A stretch of DNA of 64,000 bases from Loktanella sp. D2R18 (GTDB lineage: Bacteria; Pseudomonadota; Alphaproteobacteria; Rhodobacterales; Rhodobacteraceae): the NCBI RefSeq assembly GCF_003318235.1, contig NZ_QOCG01000014.1:1-64000 (forward strand), given 5' to 3'. A program made the position numbers and the translations under genes. Below, in pieces: positions 38,525 through 47,387 of this stretch (the first letter of the stretch is position 1; each line of letters begins with the position of its first letter). The notes under the pieces are model-generated. The model saw nothing but the letters and a program-made list of their open reading frames with translations. It searched no databases and had not been told where the DNA came from.

Positions 38525-39293
38525 TTTGACCGCCACGCACATAGATATCGCGTTGCAATTGCGATACGGCATCTGCCGCCAAAACCATACAAATATCCGT
38601 TGTATTAAAGAGCTTATCGACAAAAGCCCCATCGCCCACAGTGCCACCCAATCTCAGATAGGCTTTGATCAGCGCGGGCGTGTCCCGCATGGCGCTGACC
38701 CGGTCGATTTGCTCGGGAGGCAAGCGATTCATATCGGCGGCGCTCGGGCCTTTGGCTGTAACACGCAGGGTTTCTGGGGCTAAATGCCGATGGTAAAGCA
38801 GGCTTAGCGGGGCCGCGAGCCTGTCGACATCCGTGCCATGAAACGATGCAGCCCCAAACAGCACATCAATTTCGGCCAGCGCAACATAGTCGGCTAATGC
38901 CCCCCATAGATGCATCATCGCAGCCCCGCCCCGGTAATCGGGGTGCAAACAAGACCGGCCCAATTCAAGCAGTCGCTTGCCACTTTGACGCAGGACAGTT
39001 AGGTCAAATTCGTCTTCGCAATAGAATTGTCCGGCCTGATCGGCCTGCGCTTGGGTCAACAGACGGTATACGCCCACGGTTTGATCATCTGCGGGCCGCG
39101 CAAGATCACGCAGCAAAAGGTGATCCGCAAAATCATCAAAACGGTCACATTCAAGCTGTGCTGCATGATCCACCATGTCACCTGCCCCGCCAAGTTCACG
39201 AATAAACACAGCATAGCGCAGTTTTTGCGCCGCGCGCAGGTCATCGGGCGATTGCGCGTGTGAAACCTGAAACTGTGGGGAATGTATCGGCAT
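38517..39293 (-). CDS. olsB: Ornithine N-acyltransferase OlsB
   Basis: A 258-residue GNAT-fold enzyme that adds a 3-hydroxyacyl chain to ornithine, the first step of ornithine lipid synthesis. Family hallmarks include FIRELGGAGDMVDH, ECDRFDDFADHLL and LLELGRSCLHPDYRGG. It is the first gene of the olsBA operon. Two GTTAAC palindromes lie in its upstream region (39344-39349 and 39389-39394). Confidence 0.9.
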   Translation of the reverse strand: MPIHSPQFQVSHAQSPDDLRAAQKLRYAVFIRELGGAGDMVDHAAQLECDRFDDFADHLLLRDLARPADDQTVGVYRLLTQAQADQAGQFYCEDEFDLTVLRQSGKRLLELGRSCLHPDYRGGAAMMHLWGALADYVALAEIDVLFGAASFHGTDVDRLAAPLSLLYHRHLAPETLRVTAKGPSAADMNRLPPEQIDRVSAMRDTPALIKAYLRLGGTVGDGAFVDKLFNTTDICMVLAADAVSQLQRDIYVRGGQNV

Positions 39294-39392
39294 GAATACT
39301 TGTAAGCGCCTTTGGCTTTCGCGCTCAGTTTCTACTGCGCCGTTAACGTTTTGACAACCATTGAAGGGCTACCTCTACACAAAGAAGGTTAA

Positions 39393-39572
39393 CTACTGAT
39401 CCACAATGGCCAAAGCGAGACGCGTTCCATCTACAACGACTTTACCCTGTTCGCGAAAGTTAACCGTGATTTTGCCGCCAATGTTTGACTGCACTTGCCC
39501 GGTGCCCCAATCTGGTTGGGCAGGGTTCCGGACAAGCATGCCGGGTTCTAAAATGGCGTTAATGCCGATCAT
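39393..39572 (-). CDS. DUF3553 small protein
   Basis: A 59-residue protein too short for standard length cut-offs, with GAGGA before its ATG. It reads INAILEPGMLVRNPAQPDWG and then a beta-rich GKITVNFREQGKVVVDG, the DUF3553 fold (an SH3-like barrel related to the UvrD C-terminal domain). Divergent from chpT with 29 bases between the two starts, so they share a promoter region. Function unknown. Confidence 0.75.
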   Translation of the reverse strand: MIGINAILEPGMLVRNPAQPDWGTGQVQSNIGGKITVNFREQGKVVVDGTRLALAIVDQ

Positions 39573-39601
39573 ATTTCATTCCTCAAAGGAGAGACCACGC
39601 C

Positions 39602-40192
39602 ATGCACCCTGATTTGGCCGCACTTGTTGGCTCGCGCATTTGTCATGACCTTATTAGCCCAATTGGCGCGATCGGCAATGGGATGGAATTATTGGAGCTT
39701 ACCAGCGGCGATACTGCCCCTGAAATGGCCTTGATCAATGACAGCGTGCATAACGCAAATGCGCGAATTCGACTATTTCGGATCGCCTTTGGGGCCGTTG
39801 GGGAAGATCAGCGGGTCAGTAGCACTGAGGTGCAAGACATTCTTAACGCCGTGACCCGTGGCGGGCGGCATCAATTTCATTGGAATATCAGTGGCGACCA
39901 GCCCCGACATGTCGTGCGTTTGGCGCTTTTGGTCTTGCTTTGCTTTGAAACGGCCCTACCGATGGGCGGCGAAATCACTGTAACCTGCACAGGCGACGAA
40001 TGGCTATTTGACGCCCAGGCAAAACGCGTGACTATTGACGCAGAACTATGGGCGTGTTTCAGCGCTGAAGGCAGCACCCATCGGTACACGGCAGCTCAGG
40101 TACAGTTTGCATTGCTGCCGTCCGCCTTGGCAGCAGCCGCGCGTAGCCTGAAGTTTGATGCCAGCGAGACACGCCTGACCGCGCAGTTTTAG
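39602..40192 (+). CDS. chpT: Histidine phosphotransferase ChpT
   Basis: A 196-residue protein that passes phosphate from the hybrid kinase CckA to CtrA and CpdR. The phosphoacceptor His15 lies in [20 protein letters not shown], which is diagnostic of ChpT. The C-terminal part is a degenerate ATPase-like domain. With ctrA and sciP also in the window, much of the CtrA pathway is on this stretch; CckA and DivL are not seen. Its 3' end overlaps proA by four bases in convergent orientation. Confidence 0.93.
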   Translation: MHPDLAALVGSRICHDLISPIGAIGNGMELLELTSGDTAPEMALINDSVHNANARIRLFRIAFGAVGEDQRVSSTEVQDILNAVTRGGRHQFHWNISGDQPRHVVRLALLVLLCFETALPMGGEITVTCTGDEWLFDAQAKRVTIDAELWACFSAEGSTHRYTAAQVQFALLPSALAAAARSLKFDASETRLTAQF

Positions 40193-41454
40193 CTGCGGGT
40201 CGTGCCGTCCCCCGTCACCAGATATTTAAAGCTGGTCAATTGCGTTGCGCCTACGGGTCCGCGCGCATGCAGCTTGCCTGTCGCAATCCCAATTTCAGCG
40301 CCCATGCCAAATTCACCACCATCGGCAAATTGTGTCGAGGCATTGCGCATCAAAATCGCGCTGTCGAGATCGCGGAAAAACTGGTCCGCAACTTTGTCAT
40401 CTTCGGCAATAATCGCGTCGGTGTGATTAGATCCAAATTCACGGATATGCGCCACTGCGCCATCGATCCCGTCAACGGGTTTGGCGGCGATGATCATATC
40501 CAAGAATTCATGCCCAAAATCGTCGGCTTGCGCTGGAACGGTGCCCGCGGTTTCGGCCAATGCTCCGGCGGCGCGGACCTCTACCCCCGCAGCTAGTAGA
40601 TCGCGCGTCAGAATATCGCCGTGTTGATCGAGAAACGCCTGATCCACCAACAGACATTCCGCCGAGCCACAAATTCCCGTCCGGCGGGTTTTCGCATTCA
40701 GCAAGACGGCGCGGGCCTTTTCTAAATCGGCGCTGGCATCGACATAGATATGACAAATCCCTTCAAGATGCGCAAAGACGGGAACACGCGCTTCGCGTTG
40801 CACCAATCCGACCAAACCTTTCCCGCCGCGCGGCACAATAACGTCAATGTAATCAGTGGCTTGCAGCATCGCAGACACCGCAGCGCGGTCGCGCGTTGGG
40901 ATCAGTTGAATGGATGTTTCTGGCAGGCCAGCGGCCTTTAGCCCCGCCACCAAACAAGCGTGAATGGCTTGGCTAGAATGAAATCCTTCAGAGCCGCCGC
41001 GCAAGATAACCGCGTTGCCAGATTTTAGACAAAGTGCCCCTGCATCGGCAGTCACATTTGGCCGGCTTTCATAGACTACGCCGATCACGCCAATAGGCGT
41101 GCGCACACGTTTGATATTCAGGCCAGTTGGTTGTGTCCATTCTTCGGTGACCGCGCCGATGGGGTCATCTTGGGCAGAAACAGCGCGCAAACCGCTCACG
41201 ATGCTGTCGATCCGATCCTCATCAAGCATCAGCCGGTCCATCATCGCAGGCGACAGCCCTTTATCCGCACCAAATGCCATGTCTTTCTTGTTGGCCGCGA
41301 TAATCTGGGCACGTTGGTCCCATACGGCATCAGCCGCCGTCGCTAGCGCGCACGCCTTTGCCTCAGCGGTCGCGGTCGCCAGCGCAGTCGCCGCCGCGCG
41401 CGCGCCTTGGCCGATCTGTGTCATCATCGCTTCAATTTCGGTCGCATCATTCAT
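40189..41454 (-). CDS. proA: Gamma-glutamyl phosphate reductase
   Basis: A 421-residue enzyme of proline synthesis, reducing glutamyl 5-phosphate with NADPH. Aldehyde-dehydrogenase fold; the catalytic cysteine is in [15 protein letters not shown] (about residue 290). It follows proB by 12 bases, last in the rplU-rpmA-GNAT-obg-proB-proA series. Confidence 0.95.
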   Translation of the reverse strand: MNDATEIEAMMTQIGQGARAAATALATATAEAKACALATAADAVWDQRAQIIAANKKDMAFGADKGLSPAMMDRLMLDEDRIDSIVSGLRAVSAQDDPIGAVTEEWTQPTGLNIKRVRTPIGVIGVVYESRPNVTADAGALCLKSGNAVILRGGSEGFHSSQAIHACLVAGLKAAGLPETSIQLIPTRDRAAVSAMLQATDYIDVIVPRGGKGLVGLVQREARVPVFAHLEGICHIYVDASADLEKARAVLLNAKTRRTGICGSAECLLVDQAFLDQHGDILTRDLLAAGVEVRAAGALAETAGTVPAQADDFGHEFLDMIIAAKPVDGIDGAVAHIREFGSNHTDAIIAEDDKVADQFFRDLDSAILMRNASTQFADGGEFGMGAEIGIATGKLHARGPVGATQLTSFKYLVTGDGTTRS

Positions 41455-41466
41455 CTTGCTGGCCTC

Positions 41467-42573
41467 TCAAAGCACCATATCATCGCGGTGTACCAATGCA
41501 GCGCGGCCTTCATAGCCCAACACTGCGGTCATTTCGTCGGACCTGCGGCCCATAATCAAACGTGTTTCAGCCGCCGTATAGCGGGTGAGCCCCTGTCCAA
41601 GTTGGGTGCCTTGTGCGTCTAAAATCGCAACGACATCGCCCCGGCCAAACTGGCCAGCGACACCACAAATGCCGGCGGGCAGCAGGCTCTTGCCGCAGAT
41701 CAGCGCGGATTTCGCCCCAGCATCAATCGTCACCGAACCTGCCGGTTTCATCGATGCAATCCAGCGTTTACGGGCGGCTTGCGGGTCGGTCTGCGCGGCG
41801 AACCATGTGGTGCGCGCCCCGGCTTCAAGTGCGGCAAGCGGGCTGTTTTCAGTGCCAAGGGCAATCGCCATCGCACAGCCCGCCTCGGTCGCCATGCGGG
41901 CAGCCATGATTTTTGTGATCATCCCGCCTTTGGACAAACCCGACCCAACATCGCCAGCCATATCTTCTATTTCTGGTGTTATTTTGTCAACTATATCAAT
42001 ATGTTTTGCGTCGCTGCTGACGCGTGGATTGGCCGTATATAGCCCATCCACATCCGACAAGAGGATCAATTGATCTGCGCCAATTGTAACCGCAACCTGC
42101 GCTGCAAGCCGATCATTATCACCGTATCGGATTTCATCCGTCGCGATCGTATCGTTTTCATTCACGATCGGCGTCACACCCAATGACAGCATGGTTTCCA
42201 TCGTCGCACGACTGTTCAAATAGCGGCGGCGATCATGAGAATCTTCAAGAGTAACAAGCACTTGACCGGCGATAATCGCGTGCTCCGCGAGCGCCCCTTC
42301 GTAAGCGCGGGCCAGACGGATTTGGCCAACAGCGGCAGCGGCTTGCGATTGTTCAAGCGGCAGTGCGGACGCTGGCAAGTCCAAAACGCCCCGCCCAAGC
42401 GCGATTGACCCCGAAGAAACCAGTACCACATCGGTGCCACGAGCGCGGATCCGCGCGACATCAGCGGCAAGTGACGTGAGCCATGATTGACGCAGCGCGC
42501 CCGTCTCCGCATCAACAAGCAGAGCCGAACCAATTTTGACAACCAGTCTTTTTGCGCCGGTTAAGGCTGCCAT
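41467..42573 (-). CDS. proB: Glutamate 5-kinase
   Basis: A 368-residue enzyme that phosphorylates glutamate to start proline synthesis. The amino-acid kinase domain begins [15 protein letters not shown], with [11 protein letters not shown] and [17 protein letters not shown] further on. A C-terminal PUA domain (about 275-360) is present. Its start overlaps the obg stop by 13 bases. Proline feedback is expected from the family. Confidence 0.95.
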   Translation of the reverse strand: MAALTGAKRLVVKIGSALLVDAETGALRQSWLTSLAADVARIRARGTDVVLVSSGSIALGRGVLDLPASALPLEQSQAAAAVGQIRLARAYEGALAEHAIIAGQVLVTLEDSHDRRRYLNSRATMETMLSLGVTPIVNENDTIATDEIRYGDNDRLAAQVAVTIGADQLILLSDVDGLYTANPRVSSDAKHIDIVDKITPEIEDMAGDVGSGLSKGGMITKIMAARMATEAGCAMAIALGTENSPLAALEAGARTTWFAAQTDPQAARKRWIASMKPAGSVTIDAGAKSALICGKSLLPAGICGVAGQFGRGDVVAILDAQGTQLGQGLTRYTAAETRLIMGRRSDEMTAVLGYEGRAALVHRDDMVL

Positions 42574-43607
42574 GGGGCGTCCTCCACCGTTTCCTCCGCA
42601 GCTTTACGGTGACGTAGACGGTTGTCGTCGATTTCAGCACGCAGCGCGCGCAGCACATCGGGAATACCTTCTTGGCTCACGCCCGACATCATTAGAACAG
42701 GGCCAACGGCCACCGCCGCGATCTCATCACGCAAGAACGTGCGTTCTTCGTCATCAAGTGCGTCAATTTTGTTCAACACGGTAATCCGTGGTTTAGTTGC
42801 TAGCTCACCACCGTAAGCTTCCAACTCGCCAATAATCGTGGTCAGATCGCCTGCCGGATCACCAGAGGTGCCATCAACCAAATGCAAAAGCACGGCGCAG
42901 CGTTCCACGTGGCTTAGGAATGTATCGCCCAGACCACGACCCTCAGAAGCGCCAGCGATCAATCCGGGGATGTCAGCGACTACAAATTCAACCTCGTCAA
43001 TGCCAACAACACCAAGGTTTGGGATCAGTGTGGTGAACGGGTAATCTGCGACCTTAGGGCGTGCGTTTGATGTGGCCGCCAGAAATGTTGATTTACCCGC
43101 GTTTGGCATGCCTAGCAAACCAACATCAGCAATCAGTTTCAAACGTAGCCAAATCGTGCGTTCAATACATTCTTGCCCCGGATTGGACCGGCGTGGCGCT
43201 TGGTTCGTGGCAGATTTGAAATGCAGGTTGCCCCAGCCACCGTTACCGCCCTTGGCGATCACAATCCGCTGACCGACTTCGGTCAGGTCGGCGATGACGG
43301 TTTCTTCGTCTTCATCAATGATTTCGGTGCCAACGGGGACGCGCAGTACTTTGTCTTCGCCGTCTTTCCCGGTGCGTTGGCTGCCCATCCCGTGCTGGCC
43401 ATTGCCCGCAAAGAAATGCTGCTGATAACGAAAATCAATCAAGGTGTTCAGACCATCGACGACTTCGACGATGACATCGCCGCCGCAGCCGCCGTCACCA
43501 CCGTCGGGCCCGCCGTATTCGATGAATTTTTCGCGCCGGAAAGAAATACAGCCGCCGCCACCGGCACCGGACCGGATATAGACCTTGGCGAGATCAAGAA
43601 ATTTCAT
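42561..43607 (-). CDS. obgE: Obg-family GTPase (ObgE/CgtA)
   Basis: A 348-residue GTPase associated with ribosome assembly and the stringent response. The glycine-rich Obg fold occupies residues 1 to about 158 ([19 protein letters not shown]), followed by the GTPase domain with G1 [12 protein letters not shown]3 DIPG and G4 NKID. It lacks the longer C-terminal extension of some homologues. It is co-oriented with rpmA and rplU, the usual arrangement. Confidence 0.96.
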   Translation of the reverse strand: MKFLDLAKVYIRSGAGGGGCISFRREKFIEYGGPDGGDGGCGGDVIVEVVDGLNTLIDFRYQQHFFAGNGQHGMGSQRTGKDGEDKVLRVPVGTEIIDEDEETVIADLTEVGQRIVIAKGGNGGWGNLHFKSATNQAPRRSNPGQECIERTIWLRLKLIADVGLLGMPNAGKSTFLAATSNARPKVADYPFTTLIPNLGVVGIDEVEFVVADIPGLIAGASEGRGLGDTFLSHVERCAVLLHLVDGTSGDPAGDLTTIIGELEAYGGELATKPRITVLNKIDALDDEERTFLRDEIAAVAVGPVLMMSGVSQEGIPDVLRALRAEIDDNRLRHRKAAEETVEDAPWQP

Positions 43608-43651
43608 GAGTTTTTGCTTTCCGCGCTATTCAGATGTGGCGATAGTCTATT

Positions 43652-43676
43652 GCGCGCGCCACCTCAAGGCGCGCGC
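43652..43676. terminator. Hairpin between GNAT gene and obg
   Basis: GCGCGCGCC at 43652-43660 pairs with GGCGCGCGC at 43668-43676 around a seven-base loop. No U-run follows on the minus strand, so it may attenuate rather than stop transcription into obg. Confidence 0.45.
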
Positions 43677-43680
43677 CACG

Positions 43681-44223
43681 CTATGCGCCCATTTTCAGCG
43701 TGTAAGTCCATGTTGATACGGTTGCGTTGCGCGCAACAGAGAATGCCTCAGCATCCCCAAGATAGTCAAAGCCGCAATTGGTCAACACACGGGCCGAACC
43801 CGGATTGTCCTGAAATGCTTCGGCGAAAATGGTTTTCGAATGATGCGGATTGGCGGCAATCAGTGCGCGCACCGCTTCTGAGGCCAGCCCAGTGTTCCAA
43901 AAGGCAGGCGCAATCCAATAGAAGATTTCAGACTGGTTGCGGTCCATGCGTTCAAGACTGATGAGCCCCAAGGCCTCGGCATGGCCCTGTGCTGATCCGT
44001 CGATGACCCAGATGTCTTCGGTCCGGTGGGCAGCACCTGCCCGGTCGATCATCGCTTCGATCGTGCCGGGTGGCAGCGGATGTGGAATGCTGCGTGTGCC
44101 ACGCGCAACGCGTTCATCGCCCGCATACATCGCGATCAATCCTGCATCGGATTTACGACATGGCCGCAGCACGAAACGCGCGGCGGTTATTGTCTCTTGA
44201 ACTGTAATCTCTTCGTGAATCAC
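43681..44223 (-). CDS. GNAT N-acetyltransferase (RimJ/RimL-like)
   Basis: A 180-residue protein beginning with GTG at 44223, preceded by a strong GAGGAGG site. The fold shows ARFVLRPCRKSDAGLIAMY at the start and IAPAFWNTGLASEAVRALIA as the acetyl-CoA motif. RimJ/RimL-type members acetylate N-termini of ribosomal or other proteins; this position in the rpmA-obg operon is typical for Rhodobacteraceae. Confidence 0.85.
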   Translation of the reverse strand: MIHEEITVQETITAARFVLRPCRKSDAGLIAMYAGDERVARGTRSIPHPLPPGTIEAMIDRAGAAHRTEDIWVIDGSAQGHAEALGLISLERMDRNQSEIFYWIAPAFWNTGLASEAVRALIAANPHHSKTIFAEAFQDNPGSARVLTNCGFDYLGDAEAFSVARNATVSTWTYTLKMGA

Positions 44224-44293
44224 TGTTTTCCCTCCTCGAAAACACGACCATCATCAGCACGTCTAAATTGATATAGTGGCAAGAGTATGAACG

Positions 44294-44323
44294 AAAAAGG
44301 GGACCGGCTCTCGCCGATCCCCC
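44294..44323 (-). terminator. Terminator after rpmA
   Basis: On the minus strand GGGGATCGGC pairs with GCCGGTCCCC (one mismatch region) around GAGA, followed by TTTTT. It lies 27 bases after the rpmA stop and separates the ribosomal pair from the GNAT gene. Confidence 0.8.
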
Positions 44324-44349
44324 TAAAATTCAACCTTAAGGTATTCGGC

Positions 44350-44619
44350 TTATTCAGCGGCCTCCGCCACGGGAAGAACCGAAATAAAGGTACGGCCCTT
44401 CAGGCCTTTGTGGAACTGTACGTTGCCTTCGACGGTTGCAAAGATTGTGTGATCTTTGCCCATGCCAACGCCCATGCCCGGCCACATCTTTGTGCCGCGC
44501 TGACGCATGATGATGTTGCCAGGAATGACAACTTCGCCACCGAATTTTTTCACGCCAAGGCGACGACCAGCTGAGTCGCGCCCGTTACGGGATGAACCGC
44601 CTGCTTTTTTATGTGCCAT
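44350..44619 (-). CDS. rpmA: Ribosomal protein L27
   Basis: An 89-residue protein beginning [20 protein letters not shown], the conserved basic N-terminus that reaches the peptidyl-transferase centre. It lies 12 bases after rplU in the standard pair. Confidence 0.97.
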   Translation of the reverse strand: MAHKKAGGSSRNGRDSAGRRLGVKKFGGEVVIPGNIIMRQRGTKMWPGMGVGMGKDHTIFATVEGNVQFHKGLKGRTFISVLPVAEAAE

Positions 44620-44631
44620 TGGTGTCTCTCC

Positions 44632-45261
44632 TTAGCCTTTTGCCAGCTCAACCGCTTGCGCGATCCAGCCTTCACGTTCGATGCGGCCTTTGAAAGACAG
44701 TTTTTCGTCCATCGCAGCTACATCTTCGGGTGTCCATGCTGCGATCTGTGCGAATGTTGTCACATCAGCCGCGTGCAATTTTTTCTCAAGTGCGGGGCCA
44801 ACACCGGACAATTGTTTCAAATCGTCAGAACCGGCTGCCGCTGGGGCTGCCTTAGGTGCCGCAGCTTTCTTAGGCGCCGTTTTTTTTGCAGCAGGTGCAG
44901 CAGCAACAGCTGATCCCGCGCCGTTTACAGCAGCTTTAACACCAGATGCGTCTGCGCCTCTTTCAAGGATATCGCCGATGCGCACCAATGTCAGTTGCTG
45001 ACGGTGGCCTTTTTTACGCGCCGAAGAGTGCTTACGACGACGTTTTACGAAATTGATCGTCTTTGGACCTTTGATTTGGTCGATGACTTCGGCTTGAACG
45101 CCAGCATCTGCAACCAAAGGCGCGCCAACAGTGGCGCCAACCATCAGAATCTCGTTGAATTGAACTGTTTCGCCAGCGGTCGCCGCCAGCTTTTCTACGC
45201 GGAGCACGTCGCCAGAAGCGACTTTGTACTGCTTGCCGCCGGTTTTCAAAACCGCAAACAT
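44632..45261 (-). CDS. rplU: Ribosomal protein L21 with helix-hairpin-helix tail
   Basis: A 209-residue protein, about twice the usual L21 length. Residues 1 to about 103 are L21 ([38 protein letters not shown]). An Ala/Lys/Pro-rich linker (about 104-146) leads to a helix-hairpin-helix domain ([20 protein letters not shown], about 147-166). This extension is common in Rhodobacteraceae L21 and may bind rRNA or DNA. It opens the rplU-rpmA unit. Confidence 0.96.
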   Translation of the reverse strand: MFAVLKTGGKQYKVASGDVLRVEKLAATAGETVQFNEILMVGATVGAPLVADAGVQAEVIDQIKGPKTINFVKRRRKHSSARKKGHRQQLTLVRIGDILERGADASGVKAAVNGAGSAVAAAPAAKKTAPKKAAAPKAAPAAAGSDDLKQLSGVGPALEKKLHAADVTTFAQIAAWTPEDVAAMDEKLSFKGRIEREGWIAQAVELAKG

Positions 45262-45448
45262 ATGATCTTCCTTCGTTTTTCGCGTCTCTGAGGCCCCGGA
45301 TTGTTCCGGCGTTGGTGGCTAAAGCCGCCTGTAAACAGCGCGCCCAATGGGCGTAATTTTACCTACACCCGCACAAAACACTTGTACGGATGGCGGCTTA
45401 TCTGACCAATACCCTTACAAGTCAACCCATAGAACGGGCGAAAACACG

Positions 45449-45793
45449 ATGAAACGCAGTCTGATTGCCCTTACCATCCTGTGCGGATGTAGCACAGAGG
45501 CAAATCACATTGGCAACCCGTTGCTGCTGCCGTTTTCCGCGATCAGCACCGGGATCGGCAATGCCGCCTATAATCAGCGCCGGGGTCAGGTCGAAGTTTA
45601 CGTGAAATCCAACCACACAGCAATCATGATGGATATTGTAAATGGTGGCGGCGATCATATCACCCGCGCAATGGATATCGCGGGGATCGCGACAGAAGAC
45701 CGCCCTGCCCGGCTGATCCAACTACGCAGCGATCAAGCGCTTTATCAAACAAGCCCCGAGGCCTTGATCACAGCTTTGATGGTCTATTCTTAA
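45449..45793 (+). CDS. Small putative lipoprotein, unknown
   Basis: A 114-residue protein beginning MKRSLIALTILCGCSTEANH; a short signal peptide leads to a lipobox-like cysteine (ILCGC). The rest (VYVKSNHTAIMMDIVNGGGD) has no family I know. It is divergent from rplU, with a 187-base gap. An upstream in-frame start at 45347 exists, but it would remove the signal peptide from the N-terminus. Confidence 0.6.
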   Translation: MKRSLIALTILCGCSTEANHIGNPLLLPFSAISTGIGNAAYNQRRGQVEVYVKSNHTAIMMDIVNGGGDHITRAMDIAGIATEDRPARLIQLRSDQALYQTSPEALITALMVYS

Positions 45794-45880
45794 TACGTTC
45801 GGATCATGGGACATTAGGTCCGTCCTCACGTTGGTTAGAACAGCAATCACTCCACGAGGGCCAGGGCTTGCACCCACAAT

Positions 45881-46294
45881 CTACTCAGAGAGTTTGTTGC
45901 CCAAAACCTCATCAATGAATTCACAGCCTTCTGCACCGCGCGCATGAACGCACGTCAGTTGCCGCGCTGCTGTATTGTAAATTTTTGTTCCGTTAAGGAT
46001 GATGCTGTATTCATCGTCTTCGTTCCCATTTTGATGATACCTGACTCTGAAAAGCCACAGGTCAGCTCCAGCTTCATAGTTTTGGGAAGAGTAGTGTATG
46101 TTACCGCACACTTTAGACAATATTGCTGTCGCGCAGTTGTCCAACATACACAAATCTACTGCTCTAGTGTCGTTGCCAAGAGTAACTGTTCCGGCATCAA
46201 TACAGGCAGAGTTTCCTATTGTACCCTGCGATAGTAGGAACATCGTTGATCCGACGAGTGCGTTAAACCTGTTACGCTTCGCATAAACGTTCAT
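45881..46294 (-). CDS. Unknown exported protein, AT-rich
   Basis: A 137-residue protein with a hydrophobic N-terminus (NALVGSTMFLLSQGTIGNSA) that may be a signal peptide, and six cysteines in the mature part, suggesting disulfides. AGGTGG lies 8 bases before the ATG. It follows the lipoprotein gene at 46311 by 16 bases. GC is lower than the core, so it may be a recent acquisition. No family is recognised. Confidence 0.55.
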   Translation of the reverse strand: MNVYAKRNRFNALVGSTMFLLSQGTIGNSACIDAGTVTLGNDTRAVDLCMLDNCATAILSKVCGNIHYSSQNYEAGADLWLFRVRYHQNGNEDDEYSIILNGTKIYNTAARQLTCVHARGAEGCEFIDEVLGNKLSE

Positions 46295-46310
46295 CGGTGC
46301 CCACCTATAC

Positions 46311-46715
46311 TTAGAAGTTCGCGTAGGCGGAATCGCGTTGTGCGACGAGGTCCCAGAAGGCTTTGGATTTGGCGATCTCTGCCGCCATATCCGCAGGAAT
46401 GCCGCGTGCGATCATCCGTTGGTAAAGCGTTTCGGGGTAGCCCGGAGTCACGGATGGGACGCTGACCATTGGGTTGATGTCAGCGGAGCGCGCGCGGGCT
46501 TCTACGGGGCAATCTTTGGTCGGGTTGCCGTTGGCGGACAGGCTGTCCGCTTCGAGCTTGGCCACAGCCGCGTAATAAATGGCACATTCGCTCATGACTA
46601 AGGCCTGCTGGCGCGGATCATCAAGCGGCAGATTGTCTTCGACCACAATCGGTGGGGTTTGATCGCAAGCAGCCAAAAAACCACATGTAAGAACGACAAA
46701 TTTAATGGGTGACAT
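46311..46715 (-). CDS. Small lipoprotein, unknown function
   Basis: A 134-residue protein starting at MSPIKFVVLTCGFLAACDQT, with a clear lipobox LAAC (cysteine about residue 17). AAGGAA precedes the ATG. The rest is acidic to neutral and contains DDPRQQALVMSECAIYYAAV. It is upstream of the AT-rich gene on the same strand. Conserved-looking, but no family is recognised. Confidence 0.65.
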   Translation of the reverse strand: MSPIKFVVLTCGFLAACDQTPPIVVEDNLPLDDPRQQALVMSECAIYYAAVAKLEADSLSANGNPTKDCPVEARARSADINPMVSVPSVTPGYPETLYQRMIARGIPADMAAEIAKSKAFWDLVAQRDSAYANF

Positions 46716-46866
46716 GGTCAATTCCTTCGATATTCAGTTGCAGCGTAGCATAAGCCCAATTGTGCGAAAGCCAAGACTGGACGCGTTAGAAAACCCACCT
46801 AACCCGCGAAAACCACGGGAATTTCTCTTGCACAGGGGATACGATCCTATTTGCTGACGCCGTCAA

Positions 46867-46943
46867 GGAGAGGTGCCAGAGTGGTCGAACCGGGCGTTCT
46901 CGAAAACCGTTGTAGGTGCAAGCCCAACCAGTGTTCGTATCCA
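46867..46943 (+). pseudogene. Broken tRNA-Ser (anticodon CGA) remnant
   Basis: The bases begin GGAGAGGTGCCAGAGTGGTC and include CTCGAAA at the anticodon-loop position and GTTCG with a T-loop-like TTCGTATCC near 46933, so this is a serine tRNA 5' and middle part. The anticodon stem has a mismatch, and the T-arm and 3' acceptor do not fold correctly. An IS3-family fragment follows directly. It cannot be a functional tRNA. Confidence 0.75.
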
Positions 46944-47120
46944 TGTCACTCTCCTCGCGCAGCAAGCGGACTTCTTTGCGAGGGCGTTCATTTTCTTTCT
47001 CAACGTCTTCGTACGGGCTGTACATCAGATCACCGTGTTGATGCTTCTGAACCCATTTGTTCAACGTCGAGACTCGTCTGTGTATCTCGTCGCCTTCATA
47101 GCAAACATTGCTCGAAAGAG
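46939..47120 (-). mobile_element. IS3-family fragment, copy 2 (orfA middle part)
   Basis: The frame reads MNKWVQKHQHGDLMYSPYED and ENERPRKEVRLLREE, the coiled-coil half of IS3-type orfA. Its leader at 47093-47120 is identical over 28 bases to 29083-29110, but the HTH part present in copy 1 is deleted here, so the two copies are complementary fragments. No orfB is present. Confidence 0.8.
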
Positions 47121-47215
47121 AGCAGAACTAAACCGGGGCAAGTCCACAAATGTGGTATCGGGGCGGGAACGCAATATCTTTTATTCGGTTGAAATCCATT
47201 GACGGCATAAAAGCA

Positions 47216-47248
47216 AAAAAGCCTTCAAGCTATTGAGCTTGAAGGCTT
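47216..47248 (-). terminator. Terminator of tRNA-Asn
   Basis: AAGCCTTCAAGCT at 47219-47231 pairs with AGCTTGAAGGCTT at 47236-47248 around a four-base loop; the minus-strand transcript ends in TTTTT-rich sequence. It lies five bases after the tRNA 3' end. Confidence 0.9.
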
Positions 47249-47252
47249 ATTA

Positions 47253-47327
47253 TGGCTCCGACGGTAGGGGTCGAACCTACGACCAATTGATTAACAGTCA
47301 ACTGCTCTACCACTGAGCTACGTCGGA
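47253..47327 (-). tRNA. tRNA-Asn (anticodon GTT)
   Basis: A 75-base gene including encoded CCA (complement of 47253-47255). The acceptor stem TCCGACG pairs with CGTCGGA. The anticodon loop CTGTTAA gives GTT for AAC and AAU codons. All arms fold normally. Confidence 0.96.
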
Positions 47328-47387
47328 ACATCTGCGGGCCGTATAGCAATGCGTATTCCCGGCGTCCAGAGGTTTTGTGCGTTTTTT

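Noticed and set aside
39344-39394. CtrA sites upstream of olsB
   Set aside because: GTTAAC half-sites are present but no second half at seven bases, so they do not fit the full consensus.
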